Notes: generated by a model from the letters alone, not told the origin. A stretch of 64,000 bases of DNA from CAVSUR01 sp963846005 (GCA_963846005.1 CAWJUH010000001.1:496001-560000), one strand, 5' to 3'. Positions 44,093 through 53,548 are shown, counted from the stretch's first letter. Numbers and translations: made by a program.

Positions 44093-46516
44093 CTACTCGG
44101 TGCGGAGCAACTCGCCGGCTGGCGATTTCGCCGCCGCTGCTGCCGGGACGATGGCGATTGCGATCGCGGCGAGGAGGAAACCGGAAGACACGGCCACGAT
44201 GAGCCAGCCGGGTAGCACCGGGACAGCCACTACTCCGGCGTTGAGGGCGAAGATGCGCCAGACTATCCTCCCGGCCACCAGTCCCAGCGGAACGCCGAAC
44301 GCGATCCCCGCCACCGCCACTGTCGCGGCCTGCCAGAACACCACGGCTGCGACTTGGCTGCGGGTGAACCCGAGGGCCTTCAGCAGGCCGCTGTCGCTGC
44401 GCCGGCGCCGCACGCTCACCACCAGCAGGTGCGCCAGCGTGCTGGCGGCGCACAACGTCACGACGACGCCTAGCAGCAGCGGGAAGTTGGCCGACTCCCC
44501 GAAGTTCACCAGCGCCGTCGGGACAGTGGGCCGGGATGCATTGCCCGGGTAAAGCCGGATGTGCCGGGCCACGGCCGCGTTCCCGGCTGGCCCGGGCACG
44601 CCGTGCACCAGCACCAGGTCCGGTGGATGTGCGGCGGCCGCCCGGCGGCACTGGGGCTGCGCAGGCGAAGGCGGGCACCGGGCCGCGGTGTATCCCGCGG
44701 TGGTCAGCGCCGCTCCCGTGCCCAGGCCCCCGGTCCCGAAGTCACTGGGAAACGAGACCAGGCCCACCACGCGGAAACGTGCGCTGCGCGCGGCGCCGTC
44801 CGGTGCGGTCACGTCCACCCGGACGAGGGACCCTATCTGGGCCCGGGCCTGGCGCATGGTCGAGGCGCCGAGCGCGATCTCGCGACGGCCGGCCGGAAGC
44901 CGGCCATCGGCGGCCGACAGCAGCAGGGGACCCCGGATCGCCGCTACGCCGAGCGCCTGCACGCTGACGTGGTTGACGTTGATCGCGGAAGCTGTCACCA
45001 GCGTGATCCGGCCGATCGCCCGATCGCGTTCCAGCTCTTTGAGCAGGCTGGTACCGGCCGCTCCGCCCGGTCCCGACCAGTTGAAATACGCCTGGTACGG
45101 ATCTCCGTAGAGATCCGGCGAGGCGGTGAGGCGGGACAGGCTGGCGCCGAGCACCGCGGTCGCGCACAGCGCGGCCACCGCCAGGATCGTGCCGGCCAGC
45201 GCGGTCCCCACCGGGACCGCTCGGCCGCCGCGGCCCCGTTCCAGGGCCTGCCGGATGCCCAGCACCGCGGCAGCCGGCGCGCCCGCCGCCTTTGCTGCGG
45301 CCGCCACCGCCGACGGACGGAGCGGCCAGACCAGCCGCGGCGAGCCGCCCGCCCGGGCGCCGCGCAGCGCGGCCGGTATCCCGAGGGCCAGCACCACGGC
45401 CACGACCGCCACCGCTCCCAGGACAGCCACCGGCCAGTCGAAGGTCAGGCCGGGATCGGGGTCAGCGAGCCGTGCCTCGCCCACTGGCGCGAACGCCGAT
45501 AGCAGGGTGGCGGCGGCAATACCGCCCACCGCCCCGGCTACCGCCACCCCCAGAGTCCGCAGCATGCTCAGCGCGGCCGACTGCCGCGAGTTCAGGCCCA
45601 GCGCGGACAGAGCCGGCTGGTCAGTGTTCTCCGCCGCGGTCTGCCGGGCCAGCGCCTGGCCCACCACTGCGGCCGCGGCCAGCGCTGCCAGCGCGCCGAG
45701 TACCCACCAGCCCACGGCCTGGGGCCGGATCGAGGCCGCGATCGCCGCTGCCGTGCCATCGAGATCCTCGACCCCGGCTCCGTTGAACCCGCTGGCGGTG
45801 GCCTCGAACCTGGCGAAGTCCGCCTGCCCGTGCCGGAGCCGCACGTAGTAGAACGGCAGCGCCGGCGAGCTCCGGGTCGCCGAGGCAAATGCCTGGGCCG
45901 GGTAGAGGTCGTAGACCGAGCCCTGCCCGGACGGGAACTCGTTCTCGGCCGCCGCGATACCGACCACCCGCAGCGCGATCGTGGGCCCGGCGGGCTTGGG
46001 GACCGGGCCGCCGGCCATGGCCTTGAGCACCGCCCCCCACTGCGAGGCGGCCGCCATCGGAAGGCGGATCACGGTACCGGGGCCGATCCCGTAGTCGCGC
46101 TCGAGCGTGAACGAGGCCAGCGCCTGGTGCACGGACGCCGGGTCGGGCATGCGGCCGGAGACCAGCTTCACCAGCCGGCCCAGCGCCACGGCGGGCACCT
46201 CACGGACGGCGAAATCGTCCTGGTTGATGCGACGCCCGCACGAGCATAGGGGCCGGCCGTAAAAGGGCGCCCGGATCGGCGTCACCTGTGACACTTCGGG
46301 CAACGCGGCCAGTCTCGGCAGCGGCCGGACACTGTACACGATGGCGTCGTAGCCGTGGCTAGCGGCGAACCGCGAGAACGCAGAATCGGCACGGCGTCCC
46401 GCCGTGACAGCCGCCAGTACGAAACCGGTCCCGACCGCGACCACCAGTCCGAGCAGCAGCCAGGACCGCCAGAACTGGCGTGCCCTAGCTTTCAGGACCA
46501 GCAGGATCGCATCCAT
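44093..46516 (-). CDS. FtsX-like ABC transporter permease (MacB type)
   Basis: The 807-aa membrane protein has an N-terminal helix (WRSWLLLGLVVAVGTGFVLAA), a large extracytoplasmic domain, and a middle block of helices (GWWVLGALAALAAAAVVGQAL onward). A second extracytoplasmic domain and the C-terminal FtsX core (FPLLLGVVVTLCAASTLAHLL, GLLKALGFTRSQVAAVVFWQ) follow. Such permeases export lipids or antibiotics or transmit signals. No ATP-binding partner gene lies beside it, so the ATPase must be elsewhere or lost. ATG 46514-46516 has GGGGGAG upstream, which is preferred to 46627. Confidence 0.9.
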   Translation of the reverse strand: MDAILLVLKARARQFWRSWLLLGLVVAVGTGFVLAAVTAGRRADSAFSRFAASHGYDAIVYSVRPLPRLAALPEVSQVTPIRAPFYGRPLCSCGRRINQDDFAVREVPAVALGRLVKLVSGRMPDPASVHQALASFTLERDYGIGPGTVIRLPMAAASQWGAVLKAMAGGPVPKPAGPTIALRVVGIAAAENEFPSGQGSVYDLYPAQAFASATRSSPALPFYYVRLRHGQADFARFEATASGFNGAGVEDLDGTAAAIAASIRPQAVGWWVLGALAALAAAAVVGQALARQTAAENTDQPALSALGLNSRQSAALSMLRTLGVAVAGAVGGIAAATLLSAFAPVGEARLADPDPGLTFDWPVAVLGAVAVVAVVLALGIPAALRGARAGGSPRLVWPLRPSAVAAAAKAAGAPAAAVLGIRQALERGRGGRAVPVGTALAGTILAVAALCATAVLGASLSRLTASPDLYGDPYQAYFNWSGPGGAAGTSLLKELERDRAIGRITLVTASAINVNHVSVQALGVAAIRGPLLLSAADGRLPAGRREIALGASTMRQARAQIGSLVRVDVTAPDGAARSARFRVVGLVSFPSDFGTGGLGTGAALTTAGYTAARCPPSPAQPQCRRAAAAHPPDLVLVHGVPGPAGNAAVARHIRLYPGNASRPTVPTALVNFGESANFPLLLGVVVTLCAASTLAHLLVVSVRRRRSDSGLLKALGFTRSQVAAVVFWQAATVAVAGIAFGVPLGLVAGRIVWRIFALNAGVVAVPVLPGWLIVAVSSGFLLAAIAIAIVPAAAAAKSPAGELLRTE

Positions 46517-46821
46517 CCGCTCCCCCTTTGGCCCAGTGTCCCGTTGCGGCGAGCCGCAGGGAAGGATGGCAGCCGCAGGCGCCGGGCGGGTGTTAGCACG
46601 AACACCGGGCGCGCGGGCACGCGCCACAGATCACACACCTCATCCGGTTAGGTATCACCGCCCTGATGCTTGTCATCCGCTCATGCACATGCCAATTCAG
46701 CTCATCCGAACAGCCAGATCTGCGCGCGATAGCCAGCCGCGGTGAGCGGTAGCGAGCTGTATCAGATCGGCGGGACTGCGGCGGCTGTGAGCGATCCATG
46801 CGGGTCGCCGGCGACTAGGGC
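46517..46821. other. Intergenic region
   Basis: Between two minus-strand genes; no gene seen. The permease ribosome site is at 46520-46526. Confidence 0.4.
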
Positions 46822-47394
46822 CTATGCATGCGCCTGAGGTTGCCATCCAGCCGGCGGGTCCTCGCCGGTTCGTCCGTCCACCGCTTCCCTGAGCAGGTCG
46901 GCATGCCCGGTGTGCCGACCGTACTCTTCGATCAGGTCGCACACGAGCCGGCGGAGGCTGGCATGGACGCCATCGGGCCCGGAGACGTAGACAAGCTGGC
47001 CGAGCCCGCCGTCAGCCAGGGCCGCGCTGAGCCTGTCCCGGGAGCGCTCGACGGCGTCGTCCCACAACGCATAGAGCTGCTCCGGCGTGTCGTGCGCGGC
47101 GGTGGTGAACTCCCACTCATCGTCGCTGCCGTCCCAGCCCAGGGCATCCCAGGGCGCGCCCAGCGGCTCCCCGGTCAATTTGGTAGCAGACATGTAGTCC
47201 TCGTTGATGGCGAGGTGCTTGAGCAGGCCGCCGAGGGTCAGCGAGGAGGCACCGACGCGCGCCTGCAGCCCGACGGCGTCCAGGCCGTCGGCCTTCCAGC
47301 GGAAGGTGGCACGCAACCGGTCCAGCGCCCCGGTCAGGTGCGCGGCCTCGGTGCCAGCCATGGGCGGTTCCCACGGGCAGTCGGCGTTAGTCAT
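46822..47394 (-). CDS. DinB/DUF664 family protein
   Basis: The 190-aa protein fits the DinB four-helix fold of actinobacterial mycothiol-dependent enzymes. It has LRATFRWKADGLDAVGL, LGGLLKHLAINEDYM with the first metal His, and EEYGRHTGHADLLREAVDG with the His pair near the C-terminus. These are the three metal ligands typical of the family. Some members transfer mycothiol or isomerise maleylpyruvate; the substrate here is unknown. Start at ATG 47392-47394. Confidence 0.87.
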   Translation of the reverse strand: MTNADCPWEPPMAGTEAAHLTGALDRLRATFRWKADGLDAVGLQARVGASSLTLGGLLKHLAINEDYMSATKLTGEPLGAPWDALGWDGSDDEWEFTTAAHDTPEQLYALWDDAVERSRDRLSAALADGGLGQLVYVSGPDGVHASLRRLVCDLIEEYGRHTGHADLLREAVDGRTGEDPPAGWQPQAHA

Positions 47395-47786
47395 ACCGCG
47401 ACCGTAGACCCCGTTCAGGACGTGCTATGTCCGGAACCTCGTTGCTCCACGAGAATGTGCCACCAGAAATTCACATCGACACCATCGGCCCGCTCCCGGG
47501 ATGGGAACCGGGCAACCCCGCGGCCATCCACGTGGCCGCGCTGCGACGACGCGATGACCAGCACCCACGAGCAGAACGTCCGGCGCGGCGCATTTCGTAT
47601 CGACGTTGGCGTCGGTCCGGTTTCCGCGCCCAACGGCGGCTCCGGGGCGCAGCGCGCGACCGGCAACGCTGCTCATCGGGTGTCGGCAGCGGCAGATGGC
47701 GCGGCGGGCCGGCTGCCGTGAGGTCCTCTTCGCACTCCACTGGCGACTACTACAGCGATGTCCGACCGTCCGGTTAGCTTGGCCTG
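47395..47786. other. Intergenic region, no gene recognised
   Basis: Several overlapping ORFs of 60-116 codons on both strands; none has protein-like features. The HNH gene has no spaced ribosome site. Confidence 0.4.
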
Positions 47787-48350
47787 GTGGCTGCGGAGCC
47801 TGGCTGGTGCGAGGTGTGCGGGTTGCCGGTGCCTGCCGGGGAGAGGCTGTGCCGCTGGCCGTTTGGCGCGCGGGCTGGGGATGACCTGCACGGCGAGGTG
47901 GTGCCGTGGGCATCGCACAGCCTGGCATTCATGACCGAACTGGTGGTGGCGCAGCACTGGCGCTGCCCGTGGTGCGGGGATTACCTGCCTGACTCTCCCC
48001 GCGGTACCGCGATCGATCACATCATCCCCCGGGTGTACGGCGGGCCGCATCGCCGCTGGAATCTGCAGCTCCTGCACCAGGAGTGCAACTCAGCCAAGGG
48101 CAAGAAGCTTACAGCCGAGGCGCTGGAGCTGGCCGATGCGCACGGCGTGACGATCAGCATGGACATCGGGCAATACCGCGCTGGAGTGCGGCGCCGGGCG
48201 GCCACGTATGCCGTGCGGGCCACTGTCCAGGCCGGCGGCGAGGCCCGCGACCGGGCTCTGGCCGCGGCGAGGAACCTCACCGAGTTCTTCCCAGAAGCAA
48301 AGGTCCGTGCCCTCATCAGGGCAGCGGCGAAAGGCAACCCGGCCCGCTGA
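47787..48350 (+). CDS. HNH endonuclease
   Basis: The 187-aa protein has a CEVCGLP...C zinc-like knuckle at the N-terminus and the HNH motif: CPWCGDYLPD, then AIDHIIPRVYGG, NLQLLHQECNSAKG. The DH, N and H catalytic residues are all in place and the Cys pairs (CPWC and the EC of the loop) would bind zinc. Such free-standing nucleases are found in phages, islands and homing elements. The C-terminal 65 residues are helical. The start is GTG. No methylase or restriction partner is present. Confidence 0.88.
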   Translation: MAAEPGWCEVCGLPVPAGERLCRWPFGARAGDDLHGEVVPWASHSLAFMTELVVAQHWRCPWCGDYLPDSPRGTAIDHIIPRVYGGPHRRWNLQLLHQECNSAKGKKLTAEALELADAHGVTISMDIGQYRAGVRRRAATYAVRATVQAGGEARDRALAAARNLTEFFPEAKVRALIRAAAKGNPAR

Positions 48351-48610
48351 CAGCCACGGCTGGCCAATCTAGATTGCCCCTGCCTGCTTGACCGGCGTCT
48401 GGATCTCTGGCGGTGCGGGCACTCTTGATACCGCCGCGCTGATCCGCCTTACAGATACGATCTGCGCGGCGTTCCGTCTTGGCCGGTCGGCTTGCGGATG
48501 ACCGGCTCAGGTCAGTTCTTGACGGCCTTTATCCTCGTTACGGTTGGGGCCGGGACCGGCGGCTTGATGAGATTGCCGGGCCAGGCAGCCCGGAGGAAAG
48601 GATCAGCTCG

Positions 48611-48949
48611 ATGATTATGAGGACGTGGCGCGGCGCGGTCCGACGTGAGGATGCTGACCGCTACCTCGAGCATCAGGCCGGGACGGGGGTCCGCGAGTAC
48701 CGCGAGACTCCCGGCAACGTGGGCGTTCTGGTGCTCCGTCGGCCGATGGGCGTCCTTATCGAGGTGACGACAGTCTCGTTTTGGACTTCAATGGAGGCGG
48801 TCAAGGCTTTTGCTGGAGAAAATCCTGATCAAGCGAAGTTCTATCCGGGCGACGACGACCTGCTAGCCGAGAAGGACCTGCACGCTGACCACTTCGAGGT
48901 TGCGAGTTCTGACCTGGACTTTGCTGGCATGAAAAAAGCCAGCAACTAA
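48611..48949 (+). CDS. Small protein of the antibiotic biosynthesis monooxygenase-like fold
   Basis: From ATG 48611 the 112-aa protein has the pattern of a dimeric alpha+beta (ABM-like) barrel: MRTWRGAVRREDADRYLEHQ, GNVGVLVLRRPMGVLIEVTTVSFW, SMEAVKAFAGENPDQAKFYPGDDD. The middle strand-helix pair and the KFYPGDDDLL loop resemble heme-degrading or monooxygenase-like proteins of unknown role. AGGAAAGG precedes the ATG at 10 nt. The frame is open upstream to 48479 with some protein-like residues, so a longer product is possible. Confidence 0.7.
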   Translation: MIMRTWRGAVRREDADRYLEHQAGTGVREYRETPGNVGVLVLRRPMGVLIEVTTVSFWTSMEAVKAFAGENPDQAKFYPGDDDLLAEKDLHADHFEVASSDLDFAGMKKASN

Positions 48950-49881
48950 CCATGTCGCCAATCGGCCCATGTAACAGGGTGCACACTGGCAGCTCGAACG
49001 GCCGGTGACGCCCTTCATCGGCTAGCGATCTTGGAACTGGCGCAGACCCAGTGCGCTACCACTAGCCGCGCTGCGGGTCAGGGTAAAGAGTATTGCCTTG
49101 CCCCATTGGGCTCCGGAAAGTATTGGGCCGCACCCGCCGCAATGGCCGACCACGGCCAGCTGGCAGCAAATCGTCTGGCTCGGCCCGACACCATTGATGC
49201 AGTCAGGTCGGCGATCCTTACGGTCATTAAGACCGATGGATTGCGCCAGGCAACGCACGAGTATGCGGGCGGAGAACGCGCTCTTTTAGGATGACCGGGC
49301 GTCAACGATTGCCTGTGAGCACGCCCCGACCGGCCGGTTCTGCGCGGACCGCAGTCGGCTTCGTCGCACCCGACGCCCGCGCCTATCGGCGGGACTGGGC
49401 GCGACGCTCACGCGCCGGGGCCTGATCACGGAGCGTAAGCCCGCACCGTAGCCCTGCGGCGCCCGAGCGCCGATTCCAGGCGGCTCGGTTCGGGCCAGCT
49501 TCCCGGCCGCGACGCATGCAGATTTTCTGGTTCTGGCCGGGCATGGTCCTTAACGCCGGGCGGCCGCGGCGGGGTGTGGCCAGCCTGCTTGGTTATCCCA
49601 GCTCGGCGCCCGTCCCGGTGGGGGATCCTCGTGCCGAGGCGCGCGTCAGCTGGGCTGGGGTGCTGGGACGGTATCGGGCGCCTCGGTTGAAGGGTTCTGT
49701 GAACGTAATGCGGGGCTGGGCCAGGCTGAGCTGGGGGTACGCAGGGTCCTGGCTGCCGTGTCCTTTGCTTGGTACGGCGGCGCCAGCGACTCGGTCCTCA
49801 TGGTGGTGCTCGCCACGGTGTTCGGCTGTCAACCGGCGTGGTCGCTGCTTTGGCCGGGCTGGCTTGGGAGAGCCGCTCCCG
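48950..49881. other. Long non-coding or decayed stretch
   Basis: No recognisable gene in 930 bp. An 87-codon plus-strand ORF at 49031 and longer ORFs at 49516 lack family features. A CGGCGCCCGAGCGCC run at about 49456 resembles that near 57440, perhaps traces of a shared repeat. Confidence 0.4.
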
Positions 49882-49991
49882 TCATACCAAAGCATCACTC
49901 GCGGAGGCGACCGGCGGATGACGACCGGGGGGGTGCTGCGGCGGAGGCTTACTGCATGCAAGCCATCCACCACTCAGGCAGGGAGAACGCC
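49882..49991 (+). promoter_or_regulatory. Leader A with dyad GGCTT-N9-AAGCC (shared with leader B)
   Basis: TCATACC, then CCGGCGGATGACGACCGGGG, the dyad GGCTTACTGCATGCAAGCC (49946-49964) and AGGGAGAACGCC before the ATG. The order and spacing match leader B at 52439-52550 (81 against 82 nt from CCGGCGG to ATG), while the genes that follow are unrelated. It is a likely operator for the regulator encoded between them. Confidence 0.65.
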
Positions 49992-50459
49992 ATGACTACC
50001 ACGCCCACCCGCGGCCCGCAGCGGACGCACGCCACCGCTCCCACCGGCGCTCACGCAGGCACAGCCGGCTCGCCCGGAAGTAGCGGCGTGGTAGCTGGCC
50101 TGCTGATGGTGACCGGGATCGGATGGAACGCCGGGCTGGAGGCGCAGCCTTTTCACTCCGTGGCGACGGGGGTCACCGCGCTGGTGATCCACATCCTCCC
50201 CCTGGCCGCCCTGATGGTCTTCCTCGTGCCAGCACTGGCTAGTTCCAGCCGGCGGCGCGGCGTGTCGATCGCAGCGGTCATCGCGCTCGCTTTCGGCCTC
50301 TTCTCAGCGGTGTTCAGCATCACTCATCCGCACGCCACGATGGGAATCCATGACATCAATGATGTCCTGCCGATCGCGATCCTGGACGCCGGTGCGCTGT
50401 TGTGGCTGGTGCGCGGACACCGGCCCGGCACCAGCAAGACCGGCCGCACGACGGCATGA
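49992..50459 (+). CDS. Small four-helix membrane protein, function unknown
   Basis: The 155-aa protein has a 35-residue Thr/His/Gly-rich N-terminus and four membrane helices: GVVAGLLMVTGIGWNAG, VTALVIHILPLAALMVFLV, VSIAAVIALAFGLFSAVF and VLPIAILDAGALLWLV. A loop with SITHPHATMGIHDIND between helices 3 and 4 may bind metal. The ATG has AGGGAGAACGCC upstream; the frame before it is open but not supported. Its stop overlaps the kinase start (ATGA), so it is first in the operon and may be the sensor's partner. Confidence 0.82.
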   Translation: MTTTPTRGPQRTHATAPTGAHAGTAGSPGSSGVVAGLLMVTGIGWNAGLEAQPFHSVATGVTALVIHILPLAALMVFLVPALASSSRRRGVSIAAVIALAFGLFSAVFSITHPHATMGIHDINDVLPIAILDAGALLWLVRGHRPGTSKTGRTTA

Positions 50460-51730
50460 CGCACGGCAGCGCGCAAGATTTCGGCCACCAGGACAGGACA
50501 TGCCAGGCTGGCAGGATGCACCACCTCCCAGGCGGCACAGCGACCGCAGCTGAAGCGGCAGAACGATCGCCTCGTGGTGTGCTGGCTCTCGCGCGTGAGC
50601 ATCCGGTTGCTACCGACCGGGTGCTTACTGCCGTCCTGGCGGCCGTGTCCCTTGCGGGTCTATGGCTGGTGAGCTGGTCGAAGACCGCGCCCTACCGGGC
50701 GCCGGATGCCGGCGGGGTCCTGCTGACGCTGGCTATCGTGGTGCCACTGCTGTGGCGGCGTCAGCGCCCGGGCCTGGTCCTGGTCATCAGCGGAATGGCG
50801 CTGCTCGGCTACGACGCCGCCGGTTACCCGTCGGGTCTGGCGTGGCTTGCCTGTTACTGGGCCGTCTACTCCTATGCCGTTCACCGGCACCGGCGCGACG
50901 CTTACTGGCCGCTGGGTGTCTGGGTCGCGGTCATCGTCGCCCACCTGGCCCTGCCCGCCAGAGGCAGCAACACTGTGCAGACGGCGCTGATTTTCCTCGG
51001 GGTCACCGCTGTCGTCTGGATCCGCGGCGACGCAGTGCGGTCGGGGCTGGTGGAGGCCGAGCGCCAGCGAGAGCTGCGGGCACGGCAGGCCGTCGCCGAC
51101 GAGCGCACCCGCATCGCCCGCGAGCTGCACGACGTCGTGTCCCAGGCCCTCGGAGTGATCGTCATGCAGGCCGGCGGCGCCGGCAGCCTGCCGGTCCTCC
51201 AAGAACCGGACGCCAGGGCGGTGCTGGCCACCATCGAACAGACCGGCCGCCAGGCGTTCGCGGAGATGCGCCGACTGGTCGGCGTGCTGCGCGACGACGA
51301 CGAAGCTGCCGCGCTCGCGCCGCAGCCGACCCTCGGCGAGATCCCCGCCCTGCTCGCCAGGCTCGCCAGTGCCGGGCTGGACGTCGGCCTGGAGATGCAA
51401 GGCACCAGGCGCGAGGTCCCGGCCGGGGTCGAGCTGTCGGCCTACCGCATCGTCCAGGAAGCACTGACCAACACGCTGAAGCACTCCGGCGCGGCGCATG
51501 CCACGGTCCGCCTGTCCTGGTCACAAGACCACCTGGATGTAGAAGTTAGCGACGACGGCCCGGCCGCAGGCACGGCCGTTCCGCCGCCAGTACGCGCGGA
51601 CAGCGGCGGGAAGGGACTGCTCGGCATGCGCGAACGAGTGACGCTCTTCGGCGGTGAACTGGAAGCAGGGCCCAGCCCGCACGGCGGCTACCGGGTGGCC
51701 GCGCGCCTTCCCCTGAGGGGCATGACTTGA
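50456..51730 (+). CDS. Sensor histidine kinase (HisKA_3, NarL partner type)
   Basis: The 424-aa kinase has about five membrane helices (LTAVLAAVSLAGLWLV to TALIFLGVTAVVWI), the dimerisation motif with phospho-acceptor His 225 in RIARELHDVVSQALG, and HATPase_c with VQEALTNTLKHS (N-box), DDGPAAG and GLLGMRERV. Extracytoplasmic loops are short, so it probably senses the membrane or a partner protein. The ATG overlaps the preceding stop and its own stop overlaps the next gene (ATGACTTGA), so all three genes are tightly coupled. Confidence 0.94.
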   Translation: MTHGSAQDFGHQDRTCQAGRMHHLPGGTATAAEAAERSPRGVLALAREHPVATDRVLTAVLAAVSLAGLWLVSWSKTAPYRAPDAGGVLLTLAIVVPLLWRRQRPGLVLVISGMALLGYDAAGYPSGLAWLACYWAVYSYAVHRHRRDAYWPLGVWVAVIVAHLALPARGSNTVQTALIFLGVTAVVWIRGDAVRSGLVEAERQRELRARQAVADERTRIARELHDVVSQALGVIVMQAGGAGSLPVLQEPDARAVLATIEQTGRQAFAEMRRLVGVLRDDDEAAALAPQPTLGEIPALLARLASAGLDVGLEMQGTRREVPAGVELSAYRIVQEALTNTLKHSGAAHATVRLSWSQDHLDVEVSDDGPAAGTAVPPPVRADSGGKGLLGMRERVTLFGGELEAGPSPHGGYRVAARLPLRGMT

Positions 51731-52404
51731 CCACGTCGCGGGTACTGCTCGCCGACGACCAGGCGCTGCTGCGCCACGGCCTGCAGATGATCGTCGATGC
51801 CCAGCCTGACCTGCAGGTGGTCGGTCAGGCCGCCGACGGCGCCGAGGCGGTCGAGCTGGCCGCGCGGCTCAGCCCCGACGTCGTCCTCATGGATATCCGC
51901 ATGCCGCGGATGGACGGCGTCGAGGCCACCCGTCGCATCTGCGGGCCAGCCAGTGCAGCAGGCGGCCCCAAGGTGATCGTGCTGACCACCTTCGACCTGG
52001 ACGAATACGTCGCCGGGGCGCTGTCTGCGGGTGCCAGCGGGTTCCTGCTCAAAGACGCGCCGCCGGCCGACATCATCGCCGGCATCCGCGTGGTCACCGC
52101 CGGTGATGCGCTGCTGGCCCCCTCGGTGACCAGGAGGCTGCTGGACCGCTTCGCCACCCGGCCGGAGATCACCAACCTGGCGCCGCCCGCCGGACTCGAC
52201 CTGCTCACCGACCGGGAACGCCAAGTCATGGCGCTGGTCGTACGGGGCCTGTCCAACGCCGAAATACGCAGCGAGCTGTACCTCAGCGAGCCCACCGTCA
52301 AAACGCACGTCGGGCGGATCCTCATGAAGCTCGGGGTCAGGGACCGGGTTCAGCTCGTCGTGCTGGCCTACGAGCGCGGCCTGGTGCAACCAGGCCGCGG
52401 CTGA
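51727..52404 (+). CDS. NarL-type response regulator
   Basis: The 225-aa protein has a receiver (LLADDQALL, acceptor Asp 56 in VVLMDIRMPRMDG, Lys in FLLKDAPP) and a LuxR HTH domain (LTDRERQVMALVVRGLSN, LSEPTVKTHVGRILMKLG). It starts at TTG 51727, within the kinase stop. As cognate regulator it is the best candidate to bind the dyads at 49946 and 52505 in front of the two flanking membrane-protein genes. Confidence 0.94.
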   Translation: MTTSRVLLADDQALLRHGLQMIVDAQPDLQVVGQAADGAEAVELAARLSPDVVLMDIRMPRMDGVEATRRICGPASAAGGPKVIVLTTFDLDEYVAGALSAGASGFLLKDAPPADIIAGIRVVTAGDALLAPSVTRRLLDRFATRPEITNLAPPAGLDLLTDRERQVMALVVRGLSNAEIRSELYLSEPTVKTHVGRILMKLGVRDRVQLVVLAYERGLVQPGRG

Positions 52405-52438
52405 CCGGCTGCCAGCGCCAGACCGGCCGGCACCGAAC

Positions 52439-52550
52439 CTCATACCTTCGGACCATCCCGGGACGACACCGGCGGACGACGACCGGGGCAGGTGATATGG
52501 CGCAGGCTTTCCTTATAGGAAGCCAGTACTGCCCCCGCAGGGAGAACGCC
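52439..52550 (+). promoter_or_regulatory. Leader B with dyad GGCTT-N10-AAGCC (shared with leader A)
   Basis: TCATACC, CCGGCGGACGACGACCGGGG, the dyad from 52505 to 52524 and AGGGAGAACGCC just before ATG 52551. The dyad has GGCTT/AAGCC arms and inner TTCC/GGAA complementarity. It is the same module as leader A, 2.5 kb away on the other side of the two-component genes. Confidence 0.65.
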
Positions 52551-53159
52551 ATGAACCCGCTCGCCATCCACCCGGGTGCCGCCCATCTGCTGCTGCAGGA
52601 CATGCTGATTGGCTGGGCCGCCATCGAGGTCATGCTCCGGCTGCGCAATGTGGGCGGGCGGACCACCTTCGACTGGACTTTCTGGCTGGTCATCGCCGCG
52701 GTCGCGGTTGGAGTCAACCTCGGATTCCGAGGCGCGCACGTGCACTCGGCGGTCCTCGGCGGCGGCTGGGCGGCAGTGGCGGCCGGGCTGGCCGTGCTGG
52801 CCGCGGGCGTGGCGCTGCGCACCTGGGCGATCCTGACCCTCGGCCGCTTGTTCAAGTTCGTCGTTGTCATCCAGGATCGCCACCGGGTAGTCACTTCGGG
52901 CCCGTACCGGCTGCTCCGCCACCCCAGCTACACCGGCGCCCTGGTGGCCTTCCTCGGCGGCGGCATCGCCCTCGACAACTGGCTGAGTGCCCTCATCCTC
53001 GTGTTCATCCCGCTGCTCGCGGTCCTCGTCCGCATCCACGTCGAAGAGGCGAAGCTCACCGCCGCCCTCGGCCCGGAGTACACGCGGTACGCCAGCCATA
53101 CCCACCGCCTGGTTCCCCGGCCTCTGGTAGGGCCACGCAGCATCCGCCCGGCCGCCTGA
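52551..53159 (+). CDS. Isoprenylcysteine carboxyl methyltransferase-like membrane protein (ICMT family)
   Basis: The 202-aa protein has four to five helices and the C-terminal ICMT/PEMT core: VVTSGPYRLLRHPSYTGALV, then EEAKLTAALGPEYTRYAS with the R-H-P and E-E residues that bind S-adenosylmethionine. Bacterial members methylate unknown lipids or isoprenoid-like groups. ATG 52551 has GGGAGAACGCC before it, identical to leader A. The preceding TTG/ATG at 52497 lies in the shared leader. It is likely under the control of the neighbouring response regulator. Confidence 0.88.
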   Translation: MNPLAIHPGAAHLLLQDMLIGWAAIEVMLRLRNVGGRTTFDWTFWLVIAAVAVGVNLGFRGAHVHSAVLGGGWAAVAAGLAVLAAGVALRTWAILTLGRLFKFVVVIQDRHRVVTSGPYRLLRHPSYTGALVAFLGGGIALDNWLSALILVFIPLLAVLVRIHVEEAKLTAALGPEYTRYASHTHRLVPRPLVGPRSIRPAA

Positions 53160-53548
53160 TATCCCGCTGCGACGCTCAGATCGACCAGTTCGGCGCCCGA
53201 TCAGCGGTCAGGCCGCCCATGCCCGGAGGTCGTGCATAACGGCGGCTATTCGCGCGCTGAGCCCAGTCCAGGGCCGGTTACGCAACGTAAGCGAGACAAT
53301 CGAGCGATGCCACGCGTGCCGGATACGCGCATGTCGTCATTGTTGACCCTGCCATCCCGTTGCTCCGTCTTGTCACGAAGCATGAGTACGGGATGGCCGC
53401 CGCCGGTATCGAGGCGACACACCGGGCACGCCAGATCCGGGGGGACTTGGGCAAGCTCAAGGAGATGCGGTGGCCGTGCCGCCTGGGTAGGCCCTGATGC
53501 CCCGGTGCCGGGGTTCGATGAGGCTCGGCGGTGGTTACCGTGGTGGCC
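53160..53548. other. Intergenic region with one CGCTCAGATC repeat copy
   Basis: No recognised gene. Plus and minus ORFs up to 240 codons are shadow frames of the YCII and sigma genes or lack pattern. Confidence 0.4.
53173..53190 (+). repeat. Dispersed short repeat, copy 4
   Basis: CGCTCAGATCGACCAGTT, followed by CGGCGCCCGATC as in copy 1 (CGGGCGCCCCGCGATC). It lies 14 bp past the ICMT-like stop. Confidence 0.65.

Noticed and set aside
49031..49294. 87-codon ORF in the 48.9-49.9 kb gap
   Set aside because: No homology-like pattern and no ribosome site; kept as non-coding.
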